Assembly: GCA_965212595.1 (NCBI GenBank)
Contig: CBDBVE010000005.1
Coordinates: 62,001-126,000 of the forward strand
Direction of reading: 5' to 3'
Origin: Poritiphilus sp965212595
GTDB taxonomy: Bacteria > Bacteroidota > Bacteroidia > Flavobacteriales > Flavobacteriaceae
DNA length: 64,000 bases
Position numbers and translations under genes: made by a program. The notes below the pieces were generated by a model. It ran no database searches. It was not told where the DNA came from and saw nothing but the letters and a program-made list of their open reading frames with translations. This document shows positions 18,077-26,783 of the stretch, piece after piece (the first letter of the stretch is position 1; every line of letters starts with the position of its first letter).

Positions 18077-19075
18077 TTAGTAATTGGCCGCAGGGCAGTA
18101 GCAATCGTAACGGTTCTCCCTTTCCGGACCAAAATCATACCCTAAAGTAATTTGATGAAATCCACCATTATCCAAGCGGATATCTCCGGATTGATAGGAA
18201 TAATTATAGGAAAACATAAATCTTTTATAATTCACACCTACAATCGGTGTAAATAGCTGCAAGCGTTGCTCCCCAAAGCTGCCATTGGTCTGGAATTGAG
18301 CTCCATCAAAACTTCGGCGATACGACAAGCCTCCCCAAACTGTTCCGAAACTAACATCTTTGTAGACCTTGGCGTTAAAGTCTACCGCTTTTTCCTCAGT
18401 AAACTCTGTGAGTTGAAAAAGCACCGATGGTTCTATCCTCCATTCACTACGCCCAAAGACATAGCCTATAGAGAACAAATACCTACGCAAATTATCAAAT
18501 TCGATAGCAGTGTAGAGATCACGGCCGCTACCCAAGATATTTAGAGCTGCGAAATGGGCATAAAATTCCATCAAACTATAAGACATGCCTAAATCCACGT
18601 TGAAATAGCCAACGCTGTTCCTGTTTCCTGTGATGATCGGATCTGGGATTACTGACCTGAATTCGGTCTCATCCAGGCTACTTTGAATATAACCGGCACT
18701 TAATCCAAAAGACAATTGATTTAGAATCCTGAAATCTTCTCCAAAACGCAAATGATGCCCGTAAGTTAATTTAAGTCCGGTCTGTGAATGATATCCATTA
18801 GCATCATTGAAGATAATAGCTCCAACCCCACTGTTAGTATCTGGGAGTCTGTAATGCGCGTTTATGGTCTGTAAATTTGGCGCCTCATCTACACTAAACC
18901 ACTGCTGCCGAGCTGTAAGTCTTACTTTGCCCCCTTCACCTATACCTGCCATTGAGGGATAGACCAGATAATAGTTGTCTGAGAGATAGTCAAAATAGAC
19001 CGGAATCCCCTCTTGAGCGTTTGAACTAAGTCCGAAACTAAGGGCAGTCAGAAAGATAAAGAGGAATTTTTTCAT
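18077..19075 (-). CDS. PorP/SprF-family T9SS protein (PorP-like)
   Basis: A second member of the PorP/SprF family, about 332 residues, with signal peptide MKKFLFIFLTALSFGLSSNA and a mature part rich in short beta strands, ending YDFGPERENRYDCYCP. Start choice: a -7 box (19109-19116) would place the transcript start only a few bases upstream of the ATG codons at 19102 and 19096, so the signal-peptide Met at 19075 is preferred. No adhesin gene is adjacent, unlike the first PorP/SprF gene, so this one may serve the core T9SS (PorP proper) rather than a dedicated adhesin. That distinction is inference. Confidence 0.85.
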   Translation of the reverse strand: MKKFLFIFLTALSFGLSSNAQEGIPVYFDYLSDNYYLVYPSMAGIGEGGKVRLTARQQWFSVDEAPNLQTINAHYRLPDTNSGVGAIIFNDANGYHSQTGLKLTYGHHLRFGEDFRILNQLSFGLSAGYIQSSLDETEFRSVIPDPIITGNRNSVGYFNVDLGMSYSLMEFYAHFAALNILGSGRDLYTAIEFDNLRRYLFSIGYVFGRSEWRIEPSVLFQLTEFTEEKAVDFNAKVYKDVSFGTVWGGLSYRRSFDGAQFQTNGSFGEQRLQLFTPIVGVNYKRFMFSYNYSYQSGDIRLDNGGFHQITLGYDFGPERENRYDCYCPAANY

Positions 19076-19108
19076 CCAAGATAAGGGAATGTTCATAGCC
19101 ATTTCTAC

Positions 19109-19116
19109 CAAATATA
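19109..19116 (-). promoter_or_regulatory. -7 box for the porP-like gene
   Basis: Minus-strand TATATTTG, exact TAnnTTTG match, 33 bases before the chosen start codon. Its position argues against the upstream in-frame TTG at 19111, which overlaps it. Confidence 0.45.
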
Positions 19117-19173
19117 AAGTATAACGGATGAAATATCACATTATTATATGATGACAGCCCAGGAAAATGGTTG

Positions 19174-19181
19174 TATTTTTG
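19174..19181 (+). promoter_or_regulatory. -7 box for the Nfu gene
   Basis: TATTTTTG, exact TAnnTTTG match, 16 bases before the start codon at 19198. No TTG at the usual spacing. Confidence 0.4.
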
Positions 19182-19197
19182 CTAAAAAGCAAAGACT

Positions 19198-20100
19198 ATG
19201 AGAGAGTTTGTAATTACTGTAGTAGCTACCAACAACCCTGCAATTCTAAAATTTGAGACAAACCACTTCATTACGAAAGGATCAAATTTTGAATATAAAA
19301 ATATTGACGAAGCAAAAAATTCACCTCTTGCTCAGCAACTTTTCTACCTCCCCTTTATCAAAACCGTATACATATCTGGTAATTTTATAGCCCTTGAACG
19401 CTTCGATATTGTGGAATGGGAAGATGTAAAGGATGAAGTAGCGCAACAACTTGTAGAATATCTAAATACGGGAGCTCCAGTTGTTTTAGAAGAGGAAACG
19501 GGGCAGAAAAGAGCGATAACTATTTATGCCGAGGTAACTCCAAATCCGGCAGTGCTAAAATTCGTGGCAAATCAGAAAATCGTGCCAGCTACTTTCGAAT
19601 TTAAAAACATTGATGAGGCGTCCACTTCCAAGCTCGCCAAAGGCTTGTTTCACTTTCCTTATGTGAAAGAGGTTTTTATGGATGAAAACTACGTATCCAT
19701 TACAAAATATGAAGTTGTAGAATGGGACGAAATAACTATGGAATTGCGTGAATTCATAAGGAACTTCCTAACAGAAGGTGGTGAAGCAGTATCTTCAGAG
19801 GCCGCAATAAAACAGTCAGAAACGATCAGTAAAAGTCCCAGCTTAAACTCCAATTTAGATGACACCTCAAAGCAAATTATCAGTATTCTGGACGAATATG
19901 TAAAGCCAGCTGTTGCAAGCGATGGCGGGAACATCCTTTTTCAATCCTATGAGGAAGAGAGTAAAACTGTAAACGTTATTTTGCAAGGTGCCTGTAGTGG
20001 ATGTCCTTCTTCAACTTTTACTTTAAAAAATGGGATAGAAAATATGCTTAAGAATATGCTTGGTGATAAAGTAGAGGAAGTCGTAGCCCTTAACGGTTGA
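19198..20100 (+). CDS. NifU-family iron-sulfur scaffold with duplicated N-domain
   Basis: A 300-residue Fe-S cluster carrier. Two consecutive Nfu_N (scaffold N-terminal) domains are visible: residues 1-95 and about 108-200, which share the patterns NPAxLKF, FEYKNIDEA/FEFKNIDEA and VEWxDx. A linker follows, then a NifU C-terminal domain (about 222-300) with ASDGGNI and GACSGCPSS, whose cysteines C266 and C269 hold a 4Fe-4S cluster between two subunits. It delivers clusters to apo-proteins in the cytoplasm. The usual Nfu has one N-domain. A dodecin gene follows after 70 bases with its own promoter. Confidence 0.92.
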   Translation: MREFVITVVATNNPAILKFETNHFITKGSNFEYKNIDEAKNSPLAQQLFYLPFIKTVYISGNFIALERFDIVEWEDVKDEVAQQLVEYLNTGAPVVLEEETGQKRAITIYAEVTPNPAVLKFVANQKIVPATFEFKNIDEASTSKLAKGLFHFPYVKEVFMDENYVSITKYEVVEWDEITMELREFIRNFLTEGGEAVSSEAAIKQSETISKSPSLNSNLDDTSKQIISILDEYVKPAVASDGGNILFQSYEEESKTVNVILQGACSGCPSSTFTLKNGIENMLKNMLGDKVEEVVALNG

Positions 20101-20117
20101 TATCGGGAAATAGGCAT

Positions 20118-20146
20118 TTGTTTTTCTTTTTTATTTATTAACTTTA
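20118..20146 (+). promoter_or_regulatory. Promoter of the dodecin gene
   Basis: TTG (20118-20120), 18 bases, TAACTTTA (20139-20146), one mismatch from TAnnTTTG and correct spacing. The start codon is 24 bases further on. Confidence 0.5.
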
Positions 20147-20170
20147 AAAGAATCTCAAAAAAGCAGTATT

Positions 20171-20371
20171 ATGGCAGTTTTAAAAGTTATCGAAGTTCTC
20201 GCAAATTCAAATGACAGTTGGGAAGACGCTACTAAAAAGGCGGTGGCTCAGGCATCAAAATCCGTAAATAACATACGCTCCGTTTATGTCAATGAGCAAA
20301 GCGCAACAGTTAAAGGTGGGGAAGTAGACGAATATCGCGTGAATGTAAAAATCACTTTTGAAGTAAAATAG
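20171..20371 (+). CDS. Dodecin (flavin-binding storage protein)
   Basis: A 66-residue protein of normal dodecin length, with VLKVIEVLANSNDSWEDATKKAV and the C-terminal YRVNVKITFEV strand. Dodecins form hollow dodecamers that bind and buffer flavins (FMN or riboflavin) in the cytoplasm. It has a probable promoter of its own and a strong terminator right after it, so it is likely a single-gene transcript. Confidence 0.92.
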   Translation: MAVLKVIEVLANSNDSWEDATKKAVAQASKSVNNIRSVYVNEQSATVKGGEVDEYRVNVKITFEVK

Positions 20372-20392
20372 GAACTACAAAAAAGTATTAAA

Positions 20393-20416
20393 AGCGCCTT
20401 TAAGGCGCTTTTTTTA
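20393..20416 (+). terminator. Intrinsic terminator of the dodecin gene
   Basis: Hairpin AGCGCCTT-T-AAGGCGCT (20393-20409; the central bases form the loop) followed by seven further T, 22 bases past the dodecin stop codon. Confidence 0.9.
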
Positions 20417-20439
20417 TGGCCTAGCCCTTAACTTTGTCT

Positions 20440-22560
20440 ATGTTTCGTTTTGTGTCCATATTGTTCTTGGCACTTTTGCCATTTGCCGGCCTTACTCAAA
20501 ACAAAGATGTTATGACAAATAAAGCTGCCAATGCCCTTATAGGGGAGACCAGCCCTTACCTACTTCAACACGCTTATAACCCTGTCCAGTGGGAACCCTG
20601 GAAATCTGACCTATTGCGTAAAGCGCAAAAAGAGAATAAACTCTTGCTTATCAGTATTGGATATGCGGCCTGCCATTGGTGCCATGTCATGGAGAAGGAG
20701 TGCTTTGAAGACGAAGAAGTGGCCGAAATTATGAATGCCAACTTCATAAATATTAAAGTAGACAGAGAGGAAAGGCCTGATATTGATCACATCTATATGG
20801 ATGCCTTGCAGATAATGACAGGGGGTGGAGGCTGGCCTTTGAACGTAGTTGCCCTTCCCGATGGGAGACCCTTTTGGGGAACCACCTACATGAATAAAGA
20901 ACGCTGGATGAGTGCTTTAGAGCAATTGCAAGAGCTCTACAAACGAGATCCGGATAAGGTTGAAGGCTACGCTGAAAAGCTGGCTGATGGTATCAAGGCC
21001 ATTAATCTGATAGAAGCCGGGGATGAAGAAGCCATACTTTCTATGCCTCAACTTAAGGATCTGCTAAAAGGCTGGACCCGGTATTTTGACAAGCGATATG
21101 GTGGTTATCAAAGGGCTCCGAAGTTTATGATGCCCGCGCATCTGAATTTTCTGTTGCACTTTGGTACGGCAACGCAGGATAAAGAAGTATTAGAGCACGT
21201 CTACCTCAGCTTAGACAAAATGGCTTATGGAGGGCTTTTTGACCATCTGGAAGGTGGCTTTTCAAGGTACTCTGTAGATACCAAATGGCATGTGCCTCAT
21301 TTTGAAAAAATGCTGTACGATAATGCCCAGCTTATCAGTGTATATGCCAAAGCTTTTGCCAACACTCAAAATGAGCACTATAAGCAGGTCGTAGAAGAGA
21401 CTATTTCATTTGTAAGTACAAACTTGATGGACTCGAATTTCGGTTTTTACTCTTCCCTTGATGCCGACAGCCAAAACGAAAATAAGGTACTCGAAGAAGG
21501 CGCCTATTACGTTTGGAAAAAAGAAGACCTCCAGGCTTTGCTGGGAACTGATTTCGAATTATTTAAGGATTACTATAACATTAATAGTTATGGGCATTGG
21601 GAACACGGAAACCATGTCCTAATACGCGACCTAAGTGAAGAAAAACTTGCCGAAAAGCACGGCGTGAGTTTGGAGGTGTTGAAAACCAGGATTGAAAACT
21701 GCAAAACGCTGTTGGTTAAGGAAAAAAAGAAGCGAAGCAAGCCCAGGTTAGACGACAAAATATTGACTTCCTGGAACGGACTGATGCTCAGCGGTCTGAT
21801 AGATGCTTATCGCTTTTTGGGAAACGAGAGGTATTTAGAGCTTTCCCTTCAAAATGCGACGTTTATAGAGCAAAACCTGATTGCGGAAGATGGCAAGATC
21901 TTTCATAATTATAAGGATGGAAAGCGCACCATTAGCGGCTACCTTGAGGATTATGCAGCGGTGGCGGCAGCTTTTTTAGACCTCTATCAGGTAACGCTAG
22001 ACCAAAAGTGGCTGAACACCTCTAAAAGCATTCTGGACTACTGTATTGGAGAATTTTACGACTCAATGAGCACGCTTTTCTTTTTTACCTCGAATGAAGA
22101 TAGTTATGTGATCAGAAAAACCATAGAAACTCTGGATAATGTAATCCCGGCCTCAAATTCAATTATGGCCAAGAACCTCTTTCAAATCGCGAAACTATTT
22201 CCAGAAGAAAAATACAGCGATATAGCAAAGTCTATGGTACAGACAATTCAACAAAATTTCCAGGAAAACATACAAGGCTATTCTAATTGGTTGCATTTGG
22301 TACTTTTTTACCATCAACCTTTTTATGAAGTTGCCGTGGTAGGTGAAGAGTTTAAGCAAAAAGTAGGCATTCTTCAGAGGAATTACATTCCAAATGCCAT
22401 ATTTTGCGGAGTTAAGGATGAAGGTAGCCTTTCGCTCCTGGAGAATCGTTTTGTTAGCGGTAAGACGCTCATTTATGTTTGTCAGCATGGTGCCTGTAAA
22501 TTTCCGGTTGAGGATGCGAAAACTGTAATAAATCAGCTAAGTTATACACCCCAGGATTAA
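20440..22560 (+). CDS. DUF255 thioredoxin-fold / glycosidase-like protein (YyaL/SSP411 type)
   Basis: About 706 residues. An N-terminal signal-like segment (MFRFVSILFLALLPFAGLTQ) precedes a thioredoxin-fold DUF255 domain with the CHWCHVM motif and the conserved NxxFINIKVDREERPD and GGWPLNV stretches. The remaining about 500 residues form an alpha/alpha barrel like N-acylglucosamine epimerases. Family function is unproven; the CxxC site suggests a redox role. The frame also opens from a TTG at 20434, but ATG at 20440 is the first normal start. A TAACTTTG box at 20429-20436 lies 3 bases before this ATG, so the message could be leaderless. Confidence 0.88.
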   Translation: MFRFVSILFLALLPFAGLTQNKDVMTNKAANALIGETSPYLLQHAYNPVQWEPWKSDLLRKAQKENKLLLISIGYAACHWCHVMEKECFEDEEVAEIMNANFINIKVDREERPDIDHIYMDALQIMTGGGGWPLNVVALPDGRPFWGTTYMNKERWMSALEQLQELYKRDPDKVEGYAEKLADGIKAINLIEAGDEEAILSMPQLKDLLKGWTRYFDKRYGGYQRAPKFMMPAHLNFLLHFGTATQDKEVLEHVYLSLDKMAYGGLFDHLEGGFSRYSVDTKWHVPHFEKMLYDNAQLISVYAKAFANTQNEHYKQVVEETISFVSTNLMDSNFGFYSSLDADSQNENKVLEEGAYYVWKKEDLQALLGTDFELFKDYYNINSYGHWEHGNHVLIRDLSEEKLAEKHGVSLEVLKTRIENCKTLLVKEKKKRSKPRLDDKILTSWNGLMLSGLIDAYRFLGNERYLELSLQNATFIEQNLIAEDGKIFHNYKDGKRTISGYLEDYAAVAAAFLDLYQVTLDQKWLNTSKSILDYCIGEFYDSMSTLFFFTSNEDSYVIRKTIETLDNVIPASNSIMAKNLFQIAKLFPEEKYSDIAKSMVQTIQQNFQENIQGYSNWLHLVLFYHQPFYEVAVVGEEFKQKVGILQRNYIPNAIFCGVKDEGSLSLLENRFVSGKTLIYVCQHGACKFPVEDAKTVINQLSYTPQD

Positions 22561-22637
22561 TGATTGTTTAAACAACAGAGGTTGAAAGCGGCGATGATTT
22601 TTGTTTGTTTTACACTTTAAAGAATACACAAATAATT

Positions 22638-23459
22638 ATGGAACAGATTGCAAATTTTCAGGAACATATCGATGAGGCTATTGCCTGGCTTTGGGACTTC
22701 CTTCCCAATTTGGTACTGGCCATTATTATCTTTTTTGCCGGGCTCTGGGTCATTAAATTTATCAATAGGCTTGTAGGGCGTTTTTTTGAAAAGAAAGACT
22801 ATGACGAGACGCTGGAAGGTTTTTTACAAAGCTTTATAAGAATAGGCCTTAAGGTCTTACTATTTGTACTTGTTATTACCCAGTTGGGCGTTAAATCCTC
22901 CTCATTGGTTGCGTTGGTGGGAGCTGCCGGGCTGGCAATAGGGCTGGCCTTACAGGGTTCTCTTTCAAATTTTGCGGGCGGAGTACTCATTTTGTTGTTT
23001 AAGCCCTTTAAGGTTGGCGACTTTATCTCTGCCCAGGGTATTGACGGAACGGTTAAGGAAATCTCGATCTTTACTACTAAACTGAACACATTTGGAAATC
23101 AAGTGGCCATTATTCCCAACGGGCAGCTTTCCAACAATAATATTATAAACTACAATGCTGAAAGTACCCGGAGAGATAAGATAGATGTGGGCATTGGTTA
23201 CAACTCTAATATTAAAGTAGCCAAAGATATTCTTCTGGTCATATGCGCTGAGAATCCCGGGATCCTTAAAGAACCGCCACCAGAGGTATATGTAGGAGAA
23301 CTTGCAGAAAGTTCTGTAAATTTAAGTTTGCGGTTTTGGGCAACTAATGATGAGTTCTGGCCGGCGCATTTCGAGGTGATCGAAAAGCTAAAATACCGAT
23401 TCGATGAAGCCGGTATTGAGATTCCTTTCCCACAACGGACCATTCATCAAGGATCTTAA
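22638..23459 (+). CDS. Small-conductance mechanosensitive channel, MscS family
   Basis: A 273-residue inner-membrane channel that opens on membrane tension to release solutes after osmotic downshock. Three N-terminal helices (about 20-45, 65-85 and 88-110) include the pore-lining helix rich in Gly and Ala (ALVGAAGLAIGLALQGSLSNFAGG), followed by the MscS beta domain (FKVGDFISAQG, IPNGQLSNNNIINY) and the alpha/beta C-terminal domain. Start at the ATG 22638; an upstream TTG-initiated extension to 22605 is less likely. The gene converges on tsaB with only 10 bases between stops. Confidence 0.94.
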   Translation: MEQIANFQEHIDEAIAWLWDFLPNLVLAIIIFFAGLWVIKFINRLVGRFFEKKDYDETLEGFLQSFIRIGLKVLLFVLVITQLGVKSSSLVALVGAAGLAIGLALQGSLSNFAGGVLILLFKPFKVGDFISAQGIDGTVKEISIFTTKLNTFGNQVAIIPNGQLSNNNIINYNAESTRRDKIDVGIGYNSNIKVAKDILLVICAENPGILKEPPPEVYVGELAESSVNLSLRFWATNDEFWPAHFEVIEKLKYRFDEAGIEIPFPQRTIHQGS

Positions 23460-23469
23460 AGGGCCAAGC

Positions 23470-24141
23470 TTAGGTTCCTTTCTTTTTTTGAATGATAAAA
23501 TCCTTTAGATAATAAGGTTCAAAATAGGCAAGATCTTCAAAATTTTTTTGCTGAAAAGCCCTAAATGAAAGAGGCGCCATTTCTCTGGCTGAAGGAAAAA
23601 CACCAGTGTTGAATTCAAAACCAGGGTTTTGCAAAATTTCCTTACACTTGTCAGCGCCATTCCCAATGATAAGAACAGGCCCATGAAGGAACTCTTCAAA
23701 GGAAGATTCGTCTATGATCTCAGCCCAGGGTGCCTTCATAAGATTGTATTTATTGTCAAATACAGCGGCGTATACTTCCATTCGCCTGGCATCCAAAACG
23801 GGAATAACAACGCCTTCCTTAATATCTACCTGACATGCCATATTCTTAAGTGTTGAGACGGAAATCAGAGGAAGGTTTAAAGCAAAACACAAGCCTTTTG
23901 CAGCAGAGACGCCTATTCGCAAGCCCGTATAAGAACCAGGGCCCTTACTTACAGCGATAGCATCTAAATCTTTATAATCCAACTTGGCTTCTCTCAGCAC
24001 ATCTGAAATAAACTGATGTAGCTTTTCTGAATGCGAATAGTTTGGACTGTTGTATTCGTTTATAGCAACAAGCTTTCCATTTTCTGCTAAGCTTACAGAA
24101 CAATTGGTTGTCGCAGTTTCTAAGTTCAGAATAAGAGCCAT
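23470..24141 (-). CDS. tsaB: tRNA threonylcarbamoyladenosine biosynthesis protein TsaB
   Basis: A 223-residue ASKHA-fold protein, the dimerisation partner of TsaD in making t6A37 on ANN-decoding tRNAs. Typical features: MALILNLETATTNCSVSLA at the N-terminus, and YSHSEKLHQFI and SKGPGSYTGLRIGVSAAKGL. It lacks the metal-binding histidines of TsaD, as expected. Its promoter region contains TATCTTTG on the minus strand (24149-24156), 7 bases before the start codon, with the terminator of the efflux cluster right behind it. Confidence 0.95.
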   Translation of the reverse strand: MALILNLETATTNCSVSLAENGKLVAINEYNSPNYSHSEKLHQFISDVLREAKLDYKDLDAIAVSKGPGSYTGLRIGVSAAKGLCFALNLPLISVSTLKNMACQVDIKEGVVIPVLDARRMEVYAAVFDNKYNLMKAPWAEIIDESSFEEFLHGPVLIIGNGADKCKEILQNPGFEFNTGVFPSAREMAPLSFRAFQQKNFEDLAYFEPYYLKDFIIQKKKGT

Positions 24142-24148
24142 AGGGGCG

Positions 24149-24156
24149 CAAAGATA
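24149..24156 (-). promoter_or_regulatory. -7 box for tsaB
   Basis: Minus-strand TATCTTTG, exact TAnnTTTG match, 7 bases upstream of the tsaB ATG; a very short or absent leader is implied. No TTG at the normal distance. Confidence 0.4.
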
Positions 24157-24157
24157 C

Positions 24158-24193
24158 TAAAAAGACCCATCTAAGTAAGCTCAGATGGGTCTT
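24158..24193 (-). terminator. Intrinsic terminator of the efflux cluster
   Basis: Eleven-pair perfect stem AAGACCCATCT/AGATGGGTCTT (24162-24172 with 24183-24193) with a 10-base loop, followed on the minus strand by a T-run. It is 21 bases past the tolC-like stop codon. Confidence 0.9.
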
Positions 24194-24214
24194 GAAAGCT
24201 GAGTATATTAAGGT

Positions 24215-25564
24215 TTAGTTGAGTACAATGGGAAGGCCAAAGTAAAACTCTAAAACCTTTATTCTAAAGATATAATCGTATTTTGTTCTGATCACAGTGG
24301 CTTCAGCATTGTCCACTCGGGCCTGGGCCTGACTAAAGTCAAAGGCATTCATTAAGCCTACATCAAATCGCTCTTTGGAGTATTCATAAGCCAAAGTCCT
24401 GGCATCCAGAGTCTTTTGTGCCACTTCATACGCTTTTGCGCTGTTTTGAACATCCACGTAAGCCTGATTAATGGTAGTCTCAAGAGCTAGTTTATCTTGC
24501 TCTAACTGCAATTTGGCTCTCTCTAGACTAATTTGAGACCGTTTAATACCATTTCGCGTACTAAAACCGTTGAAAATTGGAATATTTAACTGTGCTCCGT
24601 AAGAGACACCATCAAAAATCCAAAGCTGATCAATAAAGCTTGGCGTAAATGGTACATTATTCTCATCTGGTATTACGGTAGCATCAGAATATCTTGTGCC
24701 GTAGTTTACAAAACCGGTAACCGTTGGGTAAATCGCACCCTTTGAAATCTGTACATCTTTTTCGGCCAGTTCAACGTTAGATTCAGAAAGCTTAATGTCA
24801 TTTCGAAAGGTTACGGCTTTATTAAAAATTACCTTAGCCGAATTACTTAGAATATCAGTAGGAGGAACGTCAAATTCCTGATCCGCGATATCAAAATTTT
24901 CATAATCGGTAATCTGCAAAAGTTGCGCAAGGTTAATTCTTGAAATCAAAACGCTGTTTTCACCATTAATCACTTGTTGTTCCTGTCCGGCAGCGGTAGC
25001 TTCAATCTCCAGAAGGTCTCCCTTTGGCGCTACACCAGAATCAACCAGTTCCTTGGTTCTGTTAAGGTCTTGCTGCGTTTCTATAAGTTGTGCTCTAAAT
25101 ACATTTAGAGACTCTTTATCTGACAGTACCTGCAAATAGGCTACAGCCACATTTAAGCGGATATCATCTACCAAATCATCTAACCTGTATTGGTTAGAAA
25201 TTGCTCTCAACCTTGACCTGTGCAGCTGGTAAAGGTTCTGAAGACCATTAAATAAAGTAACATTAGAGCTTAAATTTCCATTAGCATTTAGCGTTGTGGT
25301 ATTGGTAGGAGCATTCGTGGTCGGATTAATAGAGAATCCTGTATTGCTCGAAATTGAACTAGTACCATTTAAGTTGGGCAAAAAATTGCCGATCGCATCA
25401 GACTTATCAATCTTTGCGTCTTCAAGGTCAAGCCTAAACTGCTCTATAGTTAAATTGTTTTCTACGGCATAGGTAACACATTCTTCCAAGGTCCATTTTT
25501 TGAGTTGTGCAGAAAGTATCCCCATACTGCAAAGTAGTAACAATGCGGTTATCTTGATTTTCAT
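24215..25564 (-). CDS. TolC-family outer membrane efflux protein
   Basis: A 449-residue outer-membrane channel with a signal peptide (1-19) and two OEP repeats of long alpha-hairpins (starts WTLEECVTYAVENNLTIEQ, repeats near SKGAIYPTVTGFVNYG and NIPIFNGFSTRNGIKR). It forms the exit duct for the upstream adaptor and ABC permeases. It is the last gene of an eight-gene minus-strand cluster, 53 bases after an adaptor gene, and is followed by a strong terminator. Confidence 0.93.
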   Translation of the reverse strand: MKIKITALLLLCSMGILSAQLKKWTLEECVTYAVENNLTIEQFRLDLEDAKIDKSDAIGNFLPNLNGTSSISSNTGFSINPTTNAPTNTTTLNANGNLSSNVTLFNGLQNLYQLHRSRLRAISNQYRLDDLVDDIRLNVAVAYLQVLSDKESLNVFRAQLIETQQDLNRTKELVDSGVAPKGDLLEIEATAAGQEQQVINGENSVLISRINLAQLLQITDYENFDIADQEFDVPPTDILSNSAKVIFNKAVTFRNDIKLSESNVELAEKDVQISKGAIYPTVTGFVNYGTRYSDATVIPDENNVPFTPSFIDQLWIFDGVSYGAQLNIPIFNGFSTRNGIKRSQISLERAKLQLEQDKLALETTINQAYVDVQNSAKAYEVAQKTLDARTLAYEYSKERFDVGLMNAFDFSQAQARVDNAEATVIRTKYDYIFRIKVLEFYFGLPIVLN

Positions 25565-25617
25565 CTGTCGTTTTTTGATATTTTACTTCAATTGGTTATT
25601 TAGATTCTGTCTCTTTT

Positions 25618-26745
25618 TTAGGCGTCTTCTTCATCTTCGGTTCCCTTCTTCACTGGCTCGGTCTTATTCCAAACCTTTACCTCGTCATCTTCAGTAATCC
25701 CAGAAATAATTTCAACATTTACACCGTCTGAAATACCGATCTCCACATCCTTCCGCTCAAATTGCTGTTCTCCTACAGAAATTTCTACAAAAGGCTTATC
25801 TGTTTCTTTGTCAAATTGCAGCAAAGCTTCAGGAATTACCATAATACTGTCTTTCTTTTCAAGTACCAAAGAAGCATTCGCGCTATATCCGGCCCTGATT
25901 AAGAAATCATCATCTACCTCCACATCGCCCTCAATTTTAAATTGTACGGCTCCGGTTTCCTCTATTCCTTTAGGGGCAATGAACTTTAATTCGGCCGAAA
26001 ACTTCTTGTCCTCTATGGCACCAAGGCTTATCTCTAGAGGCATTCCCAACTCTAGCTTACCAACTTCTCCTTCATCCACTTTTCCTTCAAAGATCATTTT
26101 GCCTAAATCTGCAATAGATGCAATAGTGGTCCCATCATTAAAGTTATTACTCTGAATGACCTGATCTCCTTGCTCTACAGGAATTTCAAGAATAGTTCCC
26201 GTTACTGTCGCGCGGATATTTGTGTTTGCGCTAGAAGATCCTCCAGCAGACCCCCTACGGATAATTTGATAGTCTGCCCTTGAATTTTCTAACTCCTGTA
26301 CGGCCTGATCGTATTGTAATTTCAGATTGTTGAAATCCTGGCTCGATATTACTCCTTTGTCAAACAGGGCCTTGTTTCTATTGTATTCAATCTCTGTATT
26401 ACTCAAAGAAATCTCAGCGTTACGAACCCTGCCTTTTGCCTGGTTCAAGGATTGCTCGTTAGGTACCACCTTAATTCTGGCAATAAGATCACCTGCCTTA
26501 ACAGGGTCTCCTTCTTCCATAAAGATCTTTTCGATAATACCCGAGATCTGCGGTTTAATTTCAACTTCATCCTCTGGAATAACCTTGCCGGTAGCCACCG
26601 TTTTCTTCTCGATACTAGAAGTAAACGGTTTTTGAGTTTCATAGGTTATGGCCCCTTTGCTGTTAGACTTTACAAAGAAAGCAGCCGCCCAGAGTGCTCC
26701 CAGGACTACAACGCCAATTAGTATATACTTAACTATTTTATTCAT
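25618..26745 (-). CDS. MacA/HlyD-family periplasmic adaptor (copy 2)
   Basis: A 375-residue membrane-fusion protein: N-terminal helix (about 6-25), lipoyl-like half (KTVATGKVIPEDEVEIKPQISGIIEKIF), alpha-hairpin (about 100-165), second lipoyl half and beta-barrel domain (about 175-300), and a C-terminal domain ending in an acidic tail. It bridges the ABC permeases to TolC in the periplasm. It closely resembles the adaptor at 30076-31188 over its whole length (shared VVPNxxxLNxAxxxxxxA, ALFDKGVISQ and NNFNxGTTIAxIAD), so the two are products of duplication. Confidence 0.93.
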   Translation of the reverse strand: MNKIVKYILIGVVVLGALWAAAFFVKSNSKGAITYETQKPFTSSIEKKTVATGKVIPEDEVEIKPQISGIIEKIFMEEGDPVKAGDLIARIKVVPNEQSLNQAKGRVRNAEISLSNTEIEYNRNKALFDKGVISSQDFNNLKLQYDQAVQELENSRADYQIIRRGSAGGSSSANTNIRATVTGTILEIPVEQGDQVIQSNNFNDGTTIASIADLGKMIFEGKVDEGEVGKLELGMPLEISLGAIEDKKFSAELKFIAPKGIEETGAVQFKIEGDVEVDDDFLIRAGYSANASLVLEKKDSIMVIPEALLQFDKETDKPFVEISVGEQQFERKDVEIGISDGVNVEIISGITEDDEVKVWNKTEPVKKGTEDEEDA

Positions 26746-26783
26746 TTTGTCTCTTTATTTTTGGTTGATATTAATGGTGTTCT

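Noticed and set aside
22564..22575. Palindrome TTGTTTAAACAA, and TGTTTAAACA near 16565
   Set aside because: Two A+T-rich palindromes containing GTTTAAAC in 64 kb are expected by chance, and the flanks share nothing else.
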